DNA of 64,000 nucleotides from JBFLYO01 sp040756745 (GCA_040756745.1 JBFLYO010000005.1:83537-147536); one strand, 5' to 3'. Counted from the stretch's first letter, positions 42,501-51,513 are shown. The notes: generated by a model not told the origin, from the sequence alone. Made by a program: numbers and translations.

Positions 42501-44071
42501 ACGCCATTGACCCTGTCCCAGGAGATTTTAGGACGGAGCTCCCGAAGGGCCCCGCTCGCGTACCGACCTGCCAGCATCTGCACAACCCCGTCGAAGAGGT
42601 TTCGAGGGAGCGTCCGGTACGGATGGGCACGACGGATGAGGTTGTACAACGGGTCAAGCGCCTGTGGCTCAACGCTCGCCATCGCGACAATCTGTTGGGC
42701 GAGTACGTCGAGACAGTTCTCCGGAATCTCAGTCTCCTCGACGCCATGGAGGCGCATTCCCTGTGCAATCACGGCCGCCTCCACCAAATCCTCCCGGTGC
42801 GTGGCGAAGATGCGTCCTTTACTTGTTGCGGTCACGAGATGACCTGAACGGCCGACACGCTGGAGTCCGTGGGCAATCCCTTTTGGCGATTGGAGCTGGA
42901 CGACGAGATCAATCGTCCCAATGTCGATCCCCAGCTCGAGCGACGATGTTGCCACAAGCGCGCGGAGCCGCCCTTCCTTCAGAGCCGATTCCATGTGCTG
43001 CCGGGCCTGGCGCGACATGCTGCCGTGATATGCACGCACCGCGGGGGGTTCGTCGACGCCCCACCCGGTGGGCTCCGGCACCGCGTGGAGGTTCACGTTT
43101 CCGGCTGGAGGGAGTTCTGCGCGGGAGCGTTGCGACCCCCGGGCTGCTTCCCGGTCTTCAACGATCATCCGTGTCAGGCGTGCGGCGACACGTTCGGCGA
43201 GACGCCGGTTGTTGACGAAAATGAGCGTCGTCCTGTGCAATCGAATGAGTGCCAGGAGTTCGGCGAAAACGAGCGACCAGACACCTTCTTGCGGCATCGT
43301 CCCGAAATCGGGAGTCGCGCACTCCACGCGGAGGTCCATGTCCTTGCGCTGACCTGCGTCGATAATGGTCACCGGGCGGGGGCGTGGAGTTCCTTTGTCC
43401 TCCGTGATCCCTCCCAGAAAGGCCGCCACACGATCGAGCGGTCGCTGGGTGGCTGAAAGGCCGATGCGCACGAGTTCCACCTCGGCCACTTCTTGGAGCC
43501 GCTCGAGCGTGACTGCGAGATGCACTCCGCGCTTGTTGCCGCATATCGAATGGATCTCATCGACGATGACATACTGTACGGATCGGAATATCCCGCGTGA
43601 TCCTTTCGCGGTGAGCATAATGTACAGCGACTCTGGTGTCGTGATCAAAATGTCCGGGGGGTGTCGCACCATCGCCGCGCGTCGCGCCGCCGGAGTGTCC
43701 CCCGTCCTGACGTCGGCGCGCAGCGGTGGAAGACGGAGTCCCCGGCGTTCCGCTTCCTCGCGGATTCCCGCAAGCGGCGACCGGAGGTTCCGTTCGATAT
43801 CGTTATTGAGGGCCTTGAGGGGAGAAACGTAGAGGATTCGCACGCCGGGCAACAGCGCATCGCTGAGATGCTGCTCCACGATATGGTTGATTGCCCAGAG
43901 GAATGCGGCGAGCGTTTTTCCCGAGCCGGTCGGCGCGAGGATGAGCGTGTTCCGGCCGGCCGAGATGCTCGGCCATCCAAGCGCCTGAGGAGGGCTTGGC
44001 GCGCCGTACGTCCTGAGGAACCAGTCGCGGACGACCGGATGAAACTCGGCAAGGGAGGAGTCGGGCGGCAT
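39545..44071 (-). CDS. lhr: Lhr-type ATP-dependent DNA/RNA helicase, long form
   Basis: 1508 residues from ATG 44071; AAGGA lies three bases upstream. An earlier TTG is possible. Domain order: RecA1 with APTGSGKT (46-53), DEIH (171-174) and SATQR (206-210); RecA2 with FVNNRRLAERVA, LVATSSLELGIDIG and LQRVGRSGH. Then come the winged helix, Lhr-core beta-barrel and the large C-terminal extension, giving about the same size as E. coli Lhr (1538). The family acts in DNA repair. It runs convergent to the methyltransferase and divergent to the efflux adaptor. Confidence 0.93.
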   Translation of the reverse strand: MPPDSSLAEFHPVVRDWFLRTYGAPSPPQALGWPSISAGRNTLILAPTGSGKTLAAFLWAINHIVEQHLSDALLPGVRILYVSPLKALNNDIERNLRSPLAGIREEAERRGLRLPPLRADVRTGDTPAARRAAMVRHPPDILITTPESLYIMLTAKGSRGIFRSVQYVIVDEIHSICGNKRGVHLAVTLERLQEVAEVELVRIGLSATQRPLDRVAAFLGGITEDKGTPRPRPVTIIDAGQRKDMDLRVECATPDFGTMPQEGVWSLVFAELLALIRLHRTTLIFVNNRRLAERVAARLTRMIVEDREAARGSQRSRAELPPAGNVNLHAVPEPTGWGVDEPPAVRAYHGSMSRQARQHMESALKEGRLRALVATSSLELGIDIGTIDLVVQLQSPKGIAHGLQRVGRSGHLVTATSKGRIFATHREDLVEAAVIAQGMRLHGVEETEIPENCLDVLAQQIVAMASVEPQALDPLYNLIRRAHPYRTLPRNLFDGVVQMLAGRYASGALRELRPKISWDRVNGVVRALPGTSLLAITGGGTIADRGYYGVYLSDGRTKVGEVDEEFVFETRIGDTFILGTSVWRVDAMDANRVTVSPAPGQPARMPFWKGEGIGRSYELGVKIGEFRRRLSTMIDDPSCLTALRQEYALDSRGAWNIREYMRKQRESTGVIPSDRLVLVEGSRDELGDPRLLIHSVFGRRINGLLGLVLAQRIISRTGVEPQMLYNDDGILIRCADLGSLPLDILLSLSVEEAKGIALDGLLTSPLFGGQFRQNAGRALLMPRGTPGRRTPLWLQRLRGSDLLEIARRYDDFPIVIETVREILHDVLDFDHFLEVIRGLERGTIAVTTVQTEVPSPFSASLLFDFIAAYMYEQDRPRGESLSQVLAVNRELLAEIMDLETLPSLIRPEAIEEVEAQLQHRAAGTRARSPEELMEILLRAGDLSEQEILDRCEGDGLAMLRALEVDGRAVRMSFPDGDRWVAGEVAEVFRSLNRDEHDRTVIGRYLASRGPVTLSEIASRYDTPRERVEEILRSLEQSREVIRGRFRNSGATDTEPEWCSRRAVEQMHRRTITIFRREITPCSGPELTRFLLAWHGVGAQRVEPATLIGKLQGLPLPAEIWERDILRTRATDTGPNLLVAMGSSGSIVWVGTPGGRIMCLLRGNGQLFSRTEDSGTDDLRGGASQVLTFLASHGASFLSDIRGETGLSLASLNAAIARLFWGGFITNDVFMELTAVKQPSGSDDDASVERIELVDPRHAPDRGRIMQSARRALRQVPGWSGRWSLVRTPAVLGPPVSLEEKAQAQAEQLLERYGVLAREFHRREALLPWPFIAARLAEMELRGEVRRGYFVEGLSGMQYALPSAVELLRRVRGIGADTGEVVLLNACDPANPYGTGADLTPGGGADPPLRPVRVPGTYIAFSAGRPVIVVESYGSRIRTVGSAPEETLRAALERFVDMLRLPERLRPFRKIVIEYCDDIRPAASPLSDILRSLGFVGDRNQTMCRDAYG

Positions 44072-44202
44072 TCGTCCTTCATGGTACACGCCGGCCTGAT
44101 CAAAATCAATTGGCTGTATTTTGCGCAACAAAATCTGCGTCTTGACGTAGAGTACTCAGATGTGTCTCTCCCACTGAACCCCATCATCGGTCACCCCGGA
44201 CC

Positions 44203-45300
44203 ATGACAATGAAGAAGAAAATCATCCTTTCCTCCAGCGGGGCGGTCACCCTTGTGGCTGCCGCGCTCTTTTTCCTCGGCGGGTCCAAAAATTCCCAGGA
44301 AGGAGCCCCGGCCAAGGTCCAGGTCACGCGGGGGAACATCATCGATAAGGCCCTTGCGGTGGGGACGATCGAGCCCGAGATCGAGATCTCGGTCAAATCG
44401 AAAGTCTCCGGCGCCGTGAGCCGCATTTTCGCCGATGCGGGGACATTCGTCAAAGCCGGACAGCCGCTGATGGAGCTTCGCCCCGACCCGACGCCGCTGG
44501 AGCTCGCCGAGGCAAAACGCAGCGTCCAGATGGCGCAGGTGGAGATGGACAACTACACCAAGGAGCGCGTGCGGCAGGAATCGATGCTCCAGAAGCAGCT
44601 GATCTCTCGGAAGGAGTTCGACGACTTCCACCAGAAATTCGAGGAGTGCCAGCTGCGCCTGAGCTTGAGCCGCGAACGGCTCGACCTGCTCGAGAAGGGA
44701 AAAGTCAAGATCGGCGGGACCGACATTGAATCGATCGTCAAGGCCCCCATCGACGGCTATGTCCTGAAGAAGATGGTCGAGGTGGGGGACCCCGTGACGC
44801 CGCTTACGTCGTATCAGGAAGGGACGGTGCTAATGAAGTTGGCGAACATGGAACGGCTGGTCTTCAAAGGGACCGTCGACGAGATCGACGTCGGCAGGCT
44901 GCGGGAGGGGATGGAAGCGGAGATCAAGATCGGCGCGCTCCCCACGGACAAGATCGTGGGGCGGCTGACCAGGATTTCGCTGAAGGCGGAGAAGAAGGAG
45001 AACGCCGCCGTCTTCCCGATTGAGATCGTCATCCCCAAATCCAGCAACAGCACCCTGCGCGCCGGCTATTCGGCCAACGCCAACGTGATCATTCGCCGGA
45101 AGGACAGCGTGCTCGTCATTCCGGAGCGTGTCGTGACGTTCCGCAACGACTCCGCATTCGTGCGGGTTCCGCTCGCCGCCGGCAAGGATGAGGAGCGGTT
45201 CATCACGACGGGTCTCAGCGATGCGATCAGCATCGAAGTCCTCGAAGGGTTGAAGGAAAAGGACGAGGTCTTCGAGAAGCCGGCGAAGAAGATCGAGTAG
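44203..45300 (+). CDS. MacA/HlyD-type periplasmic adaptor protein
   Basis: 365 residues. One N-terminal membrane segment (about 7-26) anchors it. A biotinyl-lipoyl domain is split around a long coiled-coil hairpin (about 95-165, SVQMAQVEMDNYTKERVRQ), with VKAPIDGYVLKKMVEVGDPV closing it. A beta-barrel and membrane-proximal domain follow, with TVDEIDVGRLREGM. Such adaptors bridge inner-membrane ABC permeases to the outer membrane. It lies 4 bp before the first permease. Start ATG 44203, or ATG 44209. Confidence 0.88.
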   Translation: MTMKKKIILSSSGAVTLVAAALFFLGGSKNSQEGAPAKVQVTRGNIIDKALAVGTIEPEIEISVKSKVSGAVSRIFADAGTFVKAGQPLMELRPDPTPLELAEAKRSVQMAQVEMDNYTKERVRQESMLQKQLISRKEFDDFHQKFEECQLRLSLSRERLDLLEKGKVKIGGTDIESIVKAPIDGYVLKKMVEVGDPVTPLTSYQEGTVLMKLANMERLVFKGTVDEIDVGRLREGMEAEIKIGALPTDKIVGRLTRISLKAEKKENAAVFPIEIVIPKSSNSTLRAGYSANANVIIRRKDSVLVIPERVVTFRNDSAFVRVPLAAGKDEERFITTGLSDAISIEVLEGLKEKDEVFEKPAKKIE

Positions 45301-45304
45301 CCGG

Positions 45305-46540
45305 ATGGACACCCTTCGCACCACGCTTCGAGAGTTCGTCCACGACCTGCGGGCCCAGCGGCTCCGCACGTTCCTCACCGTGTTCGGCATCGTGTGGGGG
45401 ACGGTGGCGATCGTGGTGCTGCTCGCCTTCGGCATGGGCTTCAAGCGGCAGCTGGCGATTAACATGCATGGCATCGGCGAGAGCGTTGCCATCATGTTTC
45501 CCGGGCAGACGACCAAGCCGTTTGAAGGGTTCGGCATCGGGCGGCCGATCAGCTTCGTGGAGGACGACGCCCGCCTGCTCGCGTCGCAGGTGCCCGGCAT
45601 CCGGGCCATCAGTCCGGAGTACAGCGTCGGTGATGCCCAGGTCCATCTCGGCGAGAACATCATGAATACGCTCGTGGCCGGAGTCTATCCGAACTACGCC
45701 GATATGCGCAATATCATCCCGGAGCCGGGGGGTCGATTCATTAACGATCTGGATCTGAATGACCGCAGGCGGGTGGCACTGATCGGCGACGAAGTGAAGC
45801 GGCTGCTCTTCGGCGAGGGCGGGGCCGTCGGGAAGATCCTGTTCGTCGGCCAGGTCCCGTTTACGGTCATCGGCGTGATGCAGAAGAAGACACAAAACTC
45901 GTCGTATAACCGGCGTGACAGAGATAGAGTGTTCATCCCTGCCTCGACGTTTGCCTCCGTCTGGGGCGTCTCGAAGCTCAGAAACATCATTTATACTCCG
46001 AAAGATCCGACCCGTTCGGCCGACGTGAACAACGAGGTCCGGGCCGTCCTTGGCAAGCGCTACAAGTTCGATCCGACGGACCGAGATGCCGTCTGGATCT
46101 GGGACACCGGGGAGTTCGACAAATTCATCTACTATTTCTTTCTCGCCTTCAACATCTTCATGGGGCTGATCGGGAGCTTCACCCTCGGCGTCGGCGGGAT
46201 CGGTGTGGCGAACATCATGTACATCGTCGTCCAGGAGCGGATCAAGGAGATCGGCATTAAACGGGCTGTCGGCGCGACGCGGCGGGCGATCCTTGCTCAG
46301 TTCTTCATGGAAACCATGTTCATTATCGGGATCGGATCGACGATCGGCTTCCTGATCGCGCTGGGGATTACCGGGGCGCTCCAGTATATCCCGATCAAAG
46401 ATTTCGTCGGGACCCCGGAGATCTCCTTCGAAGTGGCCGTTGCCACGGCCCTGGTGCTTGCGGTCATCGGCCTGATGGCGGGTCTCTTTCCCGCCAGGCG
46501 CGCCGCTAACCTGAATGTTGTCGACTGTCTGAGGGCATGA
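45305..46540 (+). CDS. MacB/FtsX-type ABC transporter permease 1
   Basis: 411 residues. The first membrane helix (about 20-45, LTVFGIVWGTVAIVVLLAFG) is followed by a ~230-residue periplasmic domain of the MacB type. Three C-terminal helices carry the FtsX signature GVGGIGVANIMYIVVQERIKE and IGIKRAVGATRRAI. There is no ATP-binding cassette in the protein or in either neighbour. The next gene is a close structural paralogue, 3 bp away. Confidence 0.88.
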   Translation: MDTLRTTLREFVHDLRAQRLRTFLTVFGIVWGTVAIVVLLAFGMGFKRQLAINMHGIGESVAIMFPGQTTKPFEGFGIGRPISFVEDDARLLASQVPGIRAISPEYSVGDAQVHLGENIMNTLVAGVYPNYADMRNIIPEPGGRFINDLDLNDRRRVALIGDEVKRLLFGEGGAVGKILFVGQVPFTVIGVMQKKTQNSSYNRRDRDRVFIPASTFASVWGVSKLRNIIYTPKDPTRSADVNNEVRAVLGKRYKFDPTDRDAVWIWDTGEFDKFIYYFFLAFNIFMGLIGSFTLGVGGIGVANIMYIVVQERIKEIGIKRAVGATRRAILAQFFMETMFIIGIGSTIGFLIALGITGALQYIPIKDFVGTPEISFEVAVATALVLAVIGLMAGLFPARRAANLNVVDCLRA

Positions 46541-46543
46541 GCC

Positions 46544-47785
46544 ATGTGGCTGGAGCTCTTCAAGGATTTCTTCCAGGACCTGAGGATGCAGCGGACGCGC
46601 GCCGTCCTCACCATCGTGGCGATCACGTGGGGGACTGTCGCCGTCGTCCTCCTGCTCTCCTTCGGCGAGGGGTTGGGCACCCAGATGCAGACCGGGCTCA
46701 TCAACGCGGGAAACAGGATCATGATCCTCTACGGCGGCGAAACGGGAAAACAGTTCGAGGGGCTCCCGAAAGGACGAAGGATCAGGATGGCGGAAGAGGA
46801 TGCCGCCATGCTCCGGCAAGCGATCCCGATGATCGCGATGATCAGCCCACAGTACCGGGCCAGCGTGGCGCTCACGTACAAGAAGATCACCACCAACACG
46901 GAATGTGAGGGAGTCAATCCCGCATTCGAGGAAATGCGGCGGATGTATCCTGCCGCGGGGGGGAGATTCCTGAGCGACGCCGACGTGACACTCCAGCGCC
47001 GCGTCCTGGTGCTGGGGGGGAGGATCGCAAAGGAGATCTTCGGTGACGAGGATCCCATCGGCAAATCGGTGCTCGTGGACGGCGTCCCCTTCACGCTCGT
47101 CGGCGTCCTGCAGAAGAAACTCCAGACTTCGATGAATAACGGGCCCGACGACGACAGGGCGATCATACCGTATTCGACCCACCGGACGATGTACGGCAAC
47201 AAGAATGTCAATTCGATCGTTGTCCGTCCCACCGACCCCAGCCGGCAGGAGGAATTGAAGAAGGAAATCTTCCGGGTGCTTGCACGGAAATACCGGTTCG
47301 ATCCGACCGACGAACGGACGCTGTTCATCTGGGATTTCATCGAGCAGGAGAAGATCGGTGAGAAGATCGGCCTGGGTGTGTCGATCTTCCTCGGGTCGGT
47401 CGGCTTCCTCACGCTTCTCATCGCAGGCGTCGGCGTCGCGAACGTCATGTACGTGGTCGTCAAGGAACGGACCCGCGAAATCGGGATCAAATTGGCGCTC
47501 GGGGCGCGGAAGAGCTACATCCACACACAGTTCATTTTCGAGGCGCTCCTGCTCGCTTTCATCGGCGGCGCGGTCGGCATGCTGATCTCATTCGGCGTTG
47601 TCTCGGGGATGAAACTCATCCCTTCCGATAGCGGGCCGATGCAGTTCCTCGGGAAGCCGATTCTCTCCTCCGGCATCATGGTCATGACCACCGGCATCCT
47701 CACGGTCATCGGCCTGCTTGCCGGGTACTTTCCCGCCCGGCGGGCCGCGGCTGTCGATCCTGTCGAGTCGCTCCGCTACGAATGA
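46544..47785 (+). CDS. MacB/FtsX-type ABC transporter permease 2
   Basis: 413 residues, with the same layout as the preceding gene: N-terminal helix (about 20-40, LTIVAITWGTVAVVLLLSFG), a periplasmic domain, then three helices with AGVGVANVMYVVVKERTREIG and IKLALGARKSYI. The two permeases probably form a heterodimer with the adaptor upstream. A cognate ATPase must come from elsewhere. Start ATG 46544. Confidence 0.88.
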   Translation: MWLELFKDFFQDLRMQRTRAVLTIVAITWGTVAVVLLLSFGEGLGTQMQTGLINAGNRIMILYGGETGKQFEGLPKGRRIRMAEEDAAMLRQAIPMIAMISPQYRASVALTYKKITTNTECEGVNPAFEEMRRMYPAAGGRFLSDADVTLQRRVLVLGGRIAKEIFGDEDPIGKSVLVDGVPFTLVGVLQKKLQTSMNNGPDDDRAIIPYSTHRTMYGNKNVNSIVVRPTDPSRQEELKKEIFRVLARKYRFDPTDERTLFIWDFIEQEKIGEKIGLGVSIFLGSVGFLTLLIAGVGVANVMYVVVKERTREIGIKLALGARKSYIHTQFIFEALLLAFIGGAVGMLISFGVVSGMKLIPSDSGPMQFLGKPILSSGIMVMTTGILTVIGLLAGYFPARRAAAVDPVESLRYE

Positions 47786-47793
47786 TGCGGCGC

Positions 47794-47822
47794 TTGATTC
47801 CCTACGCTCCAATTCGTACATT
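47794..47822 (+). promoter_or_regulatory. Possible promoter for the thioredoxin-fold pair
   Basis: TTGATT (47794-47799), 17 bp, TACATT (47817-47822), just after the permease stop and about 26 bp before the next ATG. Confidence 0.5.
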
Positions 47823-47848
47823 GTTCGTTACATTATTTGGGCGACGTC

Positions 47849-48364
47849 ATGCGTTCGGGTCGGACACAGGTAACAGTGTTAGTGAGTCTCCTCGCGGCGG
47901 TAATGATTGCGTGGATGGTCGGGCCGGCAATTCAACATTCGGCGGCGCAAGAGCAGGTGGCGGTTGCCAAGTTCGATCCTTCGCGCGATGCGGCCAGGGA
48001 CCTCAGGGATGCGATCAGCGAGGCAGGCCGGACGGGGAAACGGGTGCTGGTGGATGTCGGCGGTGAATGGTGTGTCTGGTGCCGTCGGCTTGACAGCCTG
48101 TTCGCGGGAAACCGGGCGCTGAACGAATTCCGCGCCGCGCACTACGTGACCATCAAGGTCAACTGGAGCAAGGAAAACAAAAACGAAGCCGTCCTGTCGC
48201 GTTTCCCCAAGGTGGCGGGGTATCCGCACCTGTTCGTCCTGGAGAGTGATGGCTCTCTTCTCCATTCACAGGACACGGGGGAGCTGGAGAAGGGGAAGGG
48301 GCATGATCCGGCACAAGTGATGGTGTTTTTACAGAAGTGGGCGGCGCGCAAGGGCACGCCCTGA
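47849..48364 (+). CDS. Thioredoxin-fold envelope protein (DUF255/YyaL-like or SoxW-like)
   Basis: 171 residues from ATG 47849; a TTG four codons earlier is also possible. One N-terminal membrane or signal segment (about 8-25) precedes a thioredoxin-like domain with the redox pair EWCVWC (Cys75, Cys78) and a cis-Pro-like GYPHLFVLESDG. It most resembles small secreted thioredoxins of the Thioredoxin_7 kind. It probably works in the periplasm with the neighbouring TlpA-like protein, 25 bp downstream. Confidence 0.8.
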   Translation: MRSGRTQVTVLVSLLAAVMIAWMVGPAIQHSAAQEQVAVAKFDPSRDAARDLRDAISEAGRTGKRVLVDVGGEWCVWCRRLDSLFAGNRALNEFRAAHYVTIKVNWSKENKNEAVLSRFPKVAGYPHLFVLESDGSLLHSQDTGELEKGKGHDPAQVMVFLQKWAARKGTP

Positions 48365-48389
48365 TTGAGGACCAGTAACGGGAGGTGTT

Positions 48390-48866
48390 ATGGTGAGGAT
48401 TCGGGTGGCAGCTGCAGTCGTACTTTTGCTCGCGTGGACAGCAACGTCGTTTGCTCAGAGTCCCGCGCCCAACTTTGCGTTGAAATCGGCGTCAGGTCAG
48501 ACGATCGAGCTGAGCAAGCTTCAGGGGAAAGTCGTCGTCGTGAATTTCTGGGCGACCTGGTGCGGTCCCTGCCGCGCAGAAATCCCCGGCATGGCCGATG
48601 TCTATGGGAGGTATAAGACCAAGGGGCTTGAGGTCATCGGCATCTCTCTGGATCGTGGTGGATGGAATGATGTCAATCCGTTTCTGAAGCGCATGAGCAT
48701 ACCGTACCCCGTAGTCATCGGCACCGACGCAATCGCTGACGCCTACGGTGGCATCGAGGCGATCCCGACGACCTTCATTGTTGACAAGCAGGGGAAGATC
48801 GTCAAGAAGCATGTCGGCTACATGTCCAGGGAGGATTTTGAGAAGACGATCAAGGCATACCTTTAG
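48390..48866 (+). CDS. TlpA/ResA-type periplasmic thiol-disulfide oxidoreductase
   Basis: 158 residues. A signal peptide (about 1-22) is followed by APNFALKSASGQTIELSKL and the active site FWATWCGPCRAEIPG (Cys58, Cys61). The cis-Pro loop is EAIPTTFIVDKQG. The family reduces disulfides in the envelope, for example in cytochrome c maturation; the exact partner is not visible. GGGAGGTGTT precedes the ATG. Confidence 0.9.
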   Translation: MVRIRVAAAVVLLLAWTATSFAQSPAPNFALKSASGQTIELSKLQGKVVVVNFWATWCGPCRAEIPGMADVYGRYKTKGLEVIGISLDRGGWNDVNPFLKRMSIPYPVVIGTDAIADAYGGIEAIPTTFIVDKQGKIVKKHVGYMSREDFEKTIKAYL

Positions 48867-48891
48867 CACCCGATCGCGTGGCGAATTCGAC

Positions 48892-48935
48892 GCCCCTTCC
48901 GGCACGGGCCGGAAGGGGCGTTCTGTTTTCTTTCA
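48892..48935. terminator. Bidirectional-type terminator between convergent genes
   Basis: A perfect 12-bp stem, GCCCCTTCCGGC (48892-48903) with GCCGGAAGGGGC (48908-48919), loop ACGG, is followed on the plus strand by a T-rich stretch (TTCTGTTTTCTTT). It ends the TlpA-like gene; on the minus strand it lies just beyond the stop of the GT39-like gene. Confidence 0.75.
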
Positions 48936-51434
48936 GCGGGAGATCTGGCGGATTTCTGCCTTAATACCCACATCGTCCGGTCTCAGCACTGACAACCGGC
49001 GCAGCGCGCCGAGCGCAGGGGCAATCCGGTGCTTCCGTATGTAGAGGTCGCTGAGCAGCCTGAGTGCATCGCTGTTTGTGGAATCCGCACGGAAGGCCTT
49101 GGTAGCCTGGTCGATTCCCAGCTCGTACAATCCGGCGGCGACGTACTGCCGTCCGATCTCCAGCTCGAGCCGGCTTGGCCGGGTGGAGCCGCGGAGCGAG
49201 TCGATTGCGGACATCGCATTGCCCAGTGAGAAGGTGAGAGGATCTGATGGACGGGTGCGGCGGACGGCAGCGACAAACGTACGCGCCAGCACGGTATCGC
49301 CTTCTGCGAGGGCGTAAAGGGTCCCGAAAACCTGTCCGATGTAGAGCTGCGGATCGGTCTGGAGCGCGAGGTCGAGCATCGTCACGGCACGATGCCGCAG
49401 TCCGAGGATCCAGTAGCTCAGAGAAATCGAGTGAAAGAGTGACGCGCGTTCCTGACGTGCATCGCTCCTTTCGGCTTCACGGATGAGGCCGATGATTTCT
49501 CGATGATACTGGACCTGCTGGAGGTAGTGGGCAGCCTGGGGGAGAGCGCTGAATTCTCCGTACAGGGAGTCCGCCGTCTCAAGGCGGGAATCACATTCGA
49601 GGGCGACCGCGGTGTAGTAAAGCGCGGCGATCCTGAGCCCTTCCGTGGCCTGGAGCTGCCGGAATGCTTCCACCGCCTCCGGGTACCGCCCCGCGCGGAT
49701 GGCAAGAATCCCTGACAGGAACAACCGCCGGAGAGGCCCCAGCACCGGCGAGGCGAGTACGATGGAGGGAGCGCGCGGCGATGTCTTCCCTTCCACGCGG
49801 AACACTTCCGTGTCTCCCGCCCGATAGACTGGAACGAACCGATACCTCGTGGAAAGCGCCATCTGGGCTTCAAAGTCGTGCACCTCGTGTGCATGGAGTC
49901 CCGTGAGGAGAAACCCCACGCCATAGTCTCTCACGATCCCGTCGAAGTCGTCAATCGCCACGAACGGACCGGGCGTCAGCACCGGTCTCCCTCCCAGCCA
50001 GAAGCCGGCGTCCTTGTAGAGGGAGATCACCCCGGAGGCAGGCGGGCTGTTCGCCGCGATCCATTTCGCCGCATCCCGGGGGATGAGCGTCAGCTCGTTG
50101 GGGGAGGGATCTTCCGAGGAGACGGACGAAGTGAATTCCTCCGGCGAGCGGAGGTATGCGAGGTTTGTAGCTATCGCGCTCCTGTCCCAGAGAAGATTGG
50201 GGACTTCCGCCAGAGCAATAACGATGATTGCGGCGATTGCTGCGGGCCTGCGAAGGCCGGCCGGAAGCAGGGTGACCAATGCTGCGACTCCCTTCAAAGC
50301 GAGCCACGTCATGAGGATCAGCGCGGGGAGGAGGAACCGAATGTCGAGGATGGGGTACAGCAGGAGAATCAATCCATAGGTTCCCCCAAAGGCCACCAGC
50401 AGAAGAGCAGTCCGACGATCGTTGCGAAGCGTTATCGCGCCGGCACCGCACAGGACGACGGACAGAAGCGTGAAGGGTACCCGGAGCAGCGGGAGTTGAC
50501 CCCTCAGGGCACTGAGCAGGGGGTCGGTGGATCTGACGAGTTCAAACGGCCATCCATGGTCAAGTGGAGAGAAGAGCAACGTGCCGAGCGCCGGGCCGTA
50601 AAACCTGATGCCGTTTGAGATCCGTGCCAGGAGCTCGGCGGAAAAGGTCGATCCGGGGTCTGTAGACAATCGCGAGAAGACCAGTCTGAAGTTCCGCAGA
50701 TCGGGGTTTTCCACCGAACCGACCGCCACCTCGTTGCGCAGATACCACAAGCCATACGATATGCCGACGACGAGCAGCAGGAGCAGCATGGAGCGGTACC
50801 TCCGGAGCGCGACGAGATACGCAACGGCCGCCGCGACTATCGCAAAGCCCACCTCGCGGAGGAAGAGCGCCCCGGTCACAATGGCGATCAGGGCCGCCGT
50901 TGTACCCGCCCCGTCATGCCCTTCGACGTATCGCCCTGCCAGAATGAGGAACCCAAGCATGGCAGCGGCGAACGGGACGTCGGAGAGCACCTGGGTGGAA
51001 AGAACTCCAAAAAGTGGGTGAAGGGCGAGTGTCAGCGTTCCGCCGAACGCAAACCACCTCCCGGCATGTGAGGCCGCGAAACGGTACAGGAGCGCCAGCG
51101 TTGTGATCCCAAAGAGTGCGGTCACAATCTTGCCGGCGATAATGCTGAAGGGAAACAGGAGAGCGGCGGGGGCCAGAAAGAGGGGGTAGAGGGGTGCGTT
51201 GAAGACGTAGCGGAACGGTTCCGCACCCAGTGTGACCCGCCACCCGTCCAATACCGCCAGCGAACGCGCCCACGCGAGATAGTGTGCGCTGTCGGGCGTG
51301 TAGATCATGGTCTCGTTCAACTGGCAGGCCGCGAGAACAGCAAAGACTAAGCAGACCAGGATCGGCGGGAGGAGGGCGAGGCGTTCCCCTGCCGGCCCAG
51401 GGACGGCCGACGGGGACTCGGCTGGACGATGCAT
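48933..51434 (-). CDS. GT39-like membrane glycosyltransferase fused to a TPR-type C-terminal region
   Basis: 833 residues from ATG 51434. The N-terminal ~480 residues have ten or more hydrophobic helices and the first-loop Asp in IYTPDSAHYLAWARSL, the pattern of GT-C enzymes related to ArnT/PMT. A soluble domain follows. The last ~260 residues are alpha-helical with TPR-like units such as AGRYPEAVEAFRQLQAT and AAGLYELGIDQATKAFRAD. GT39 enzymes transfer sugars from lipid carriers; acceptor and donor are unknown. A longer frame overlaps nrdJ and was rejected because a terminator separates the two genes. Confidence 0.75.
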   Translation of the reverse strand: MHRPAESPSAVPGPAGERLALLPPILVCLVFAVLAACQLNETMIYTPDSAHYLAWARSLAVLDGWRVTLGAEPFRYVFNAPLYPLFLAPAALLFPFSIIAGKIVTALFGITTLALLYRFAASHAGRWFAFGGTLTLALHPLFGVLSTQVLSDVPFAAAMLGFLILAGRYVEGHDGAGTTAALIAIVTGALFLREVGFAIVAAAVAYLVALRRYRSMLLLLLVVGISYGLWYLRNEVAVGSVENPDLRNFRLVFSRLSTDPGSTFSAELLARISNGIRFYGPALGTLLFSPLDHGWPFELVRSTDPLLSALRGQLPLLRVPFTLLSVVLCGAGAITLRNDRRTALLLVAFGGTYGLILLLYPILDIRFLLPALILMTWLALKGVAALVTLLPAGLRRPAAIAAIIVIALAEVPNLLWDRSAIATNLAYLRSPEEFTSSVSSEDPSPNELTLIPRDAAKWIAANSPPASGVISLYKDAGFWLGGRPVLTPGPFVAIDDFDGIVRDYGVGFLLTGLHAHEVHDFEAQMALSTRYRFVPVYRAGDTEVFRVEGKTSPRAPSIVLASPVLGPLRRLFLSGILAIRAGRYPEAVEAFRQLQATEGLRIAALYYTAVALECDSRLETADSLYGEFSALPQAAHYLQQVQYHREIIGLIREAERSDARQERASLFHSISLSYWILGLRHRAVTMLDLALQTDPQLYIGQVFGTLYALAEGDTVLARTFVAAVRRTRPSDPLTFSLGNAMSAIDSLRGSTRPSRLELEIGRQYVAAGLYELGIDQATKAFRADSTNSDALRLLSDLYIRKHRIAPALGALRRLSVLRPDDVGIKAEIRQISR

Positions 51435-51451
51435 CTTCGTGGTGTCTGAAG

Positions 51452-51487
51452 AAAAAAGTCCAGCTCCGCGTTGCGGGACTGGACTTT
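51452..51487 (-). terminator. Intrinsic terminator after nrdJ
   Basis: On the minus strand AAAGTCCAG pairs with CTGGACTTT, with an inner CCGC/GCGG stem, and is followed by a T-run (TTTTTTC). It lies about 27 bp past the nrdJ stop. Confidence 0.8.
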
Positions 51488-51513
51488 CTGGCCCGGATGC
51501 TACGGCGGTTACT

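Noticed and set aside
45227..47524. A 765-codon minus-strand frame opposite the permease pair
   Set aside because: Antisense of two clear permease genes; no signal, domain or ribosome-binding site.
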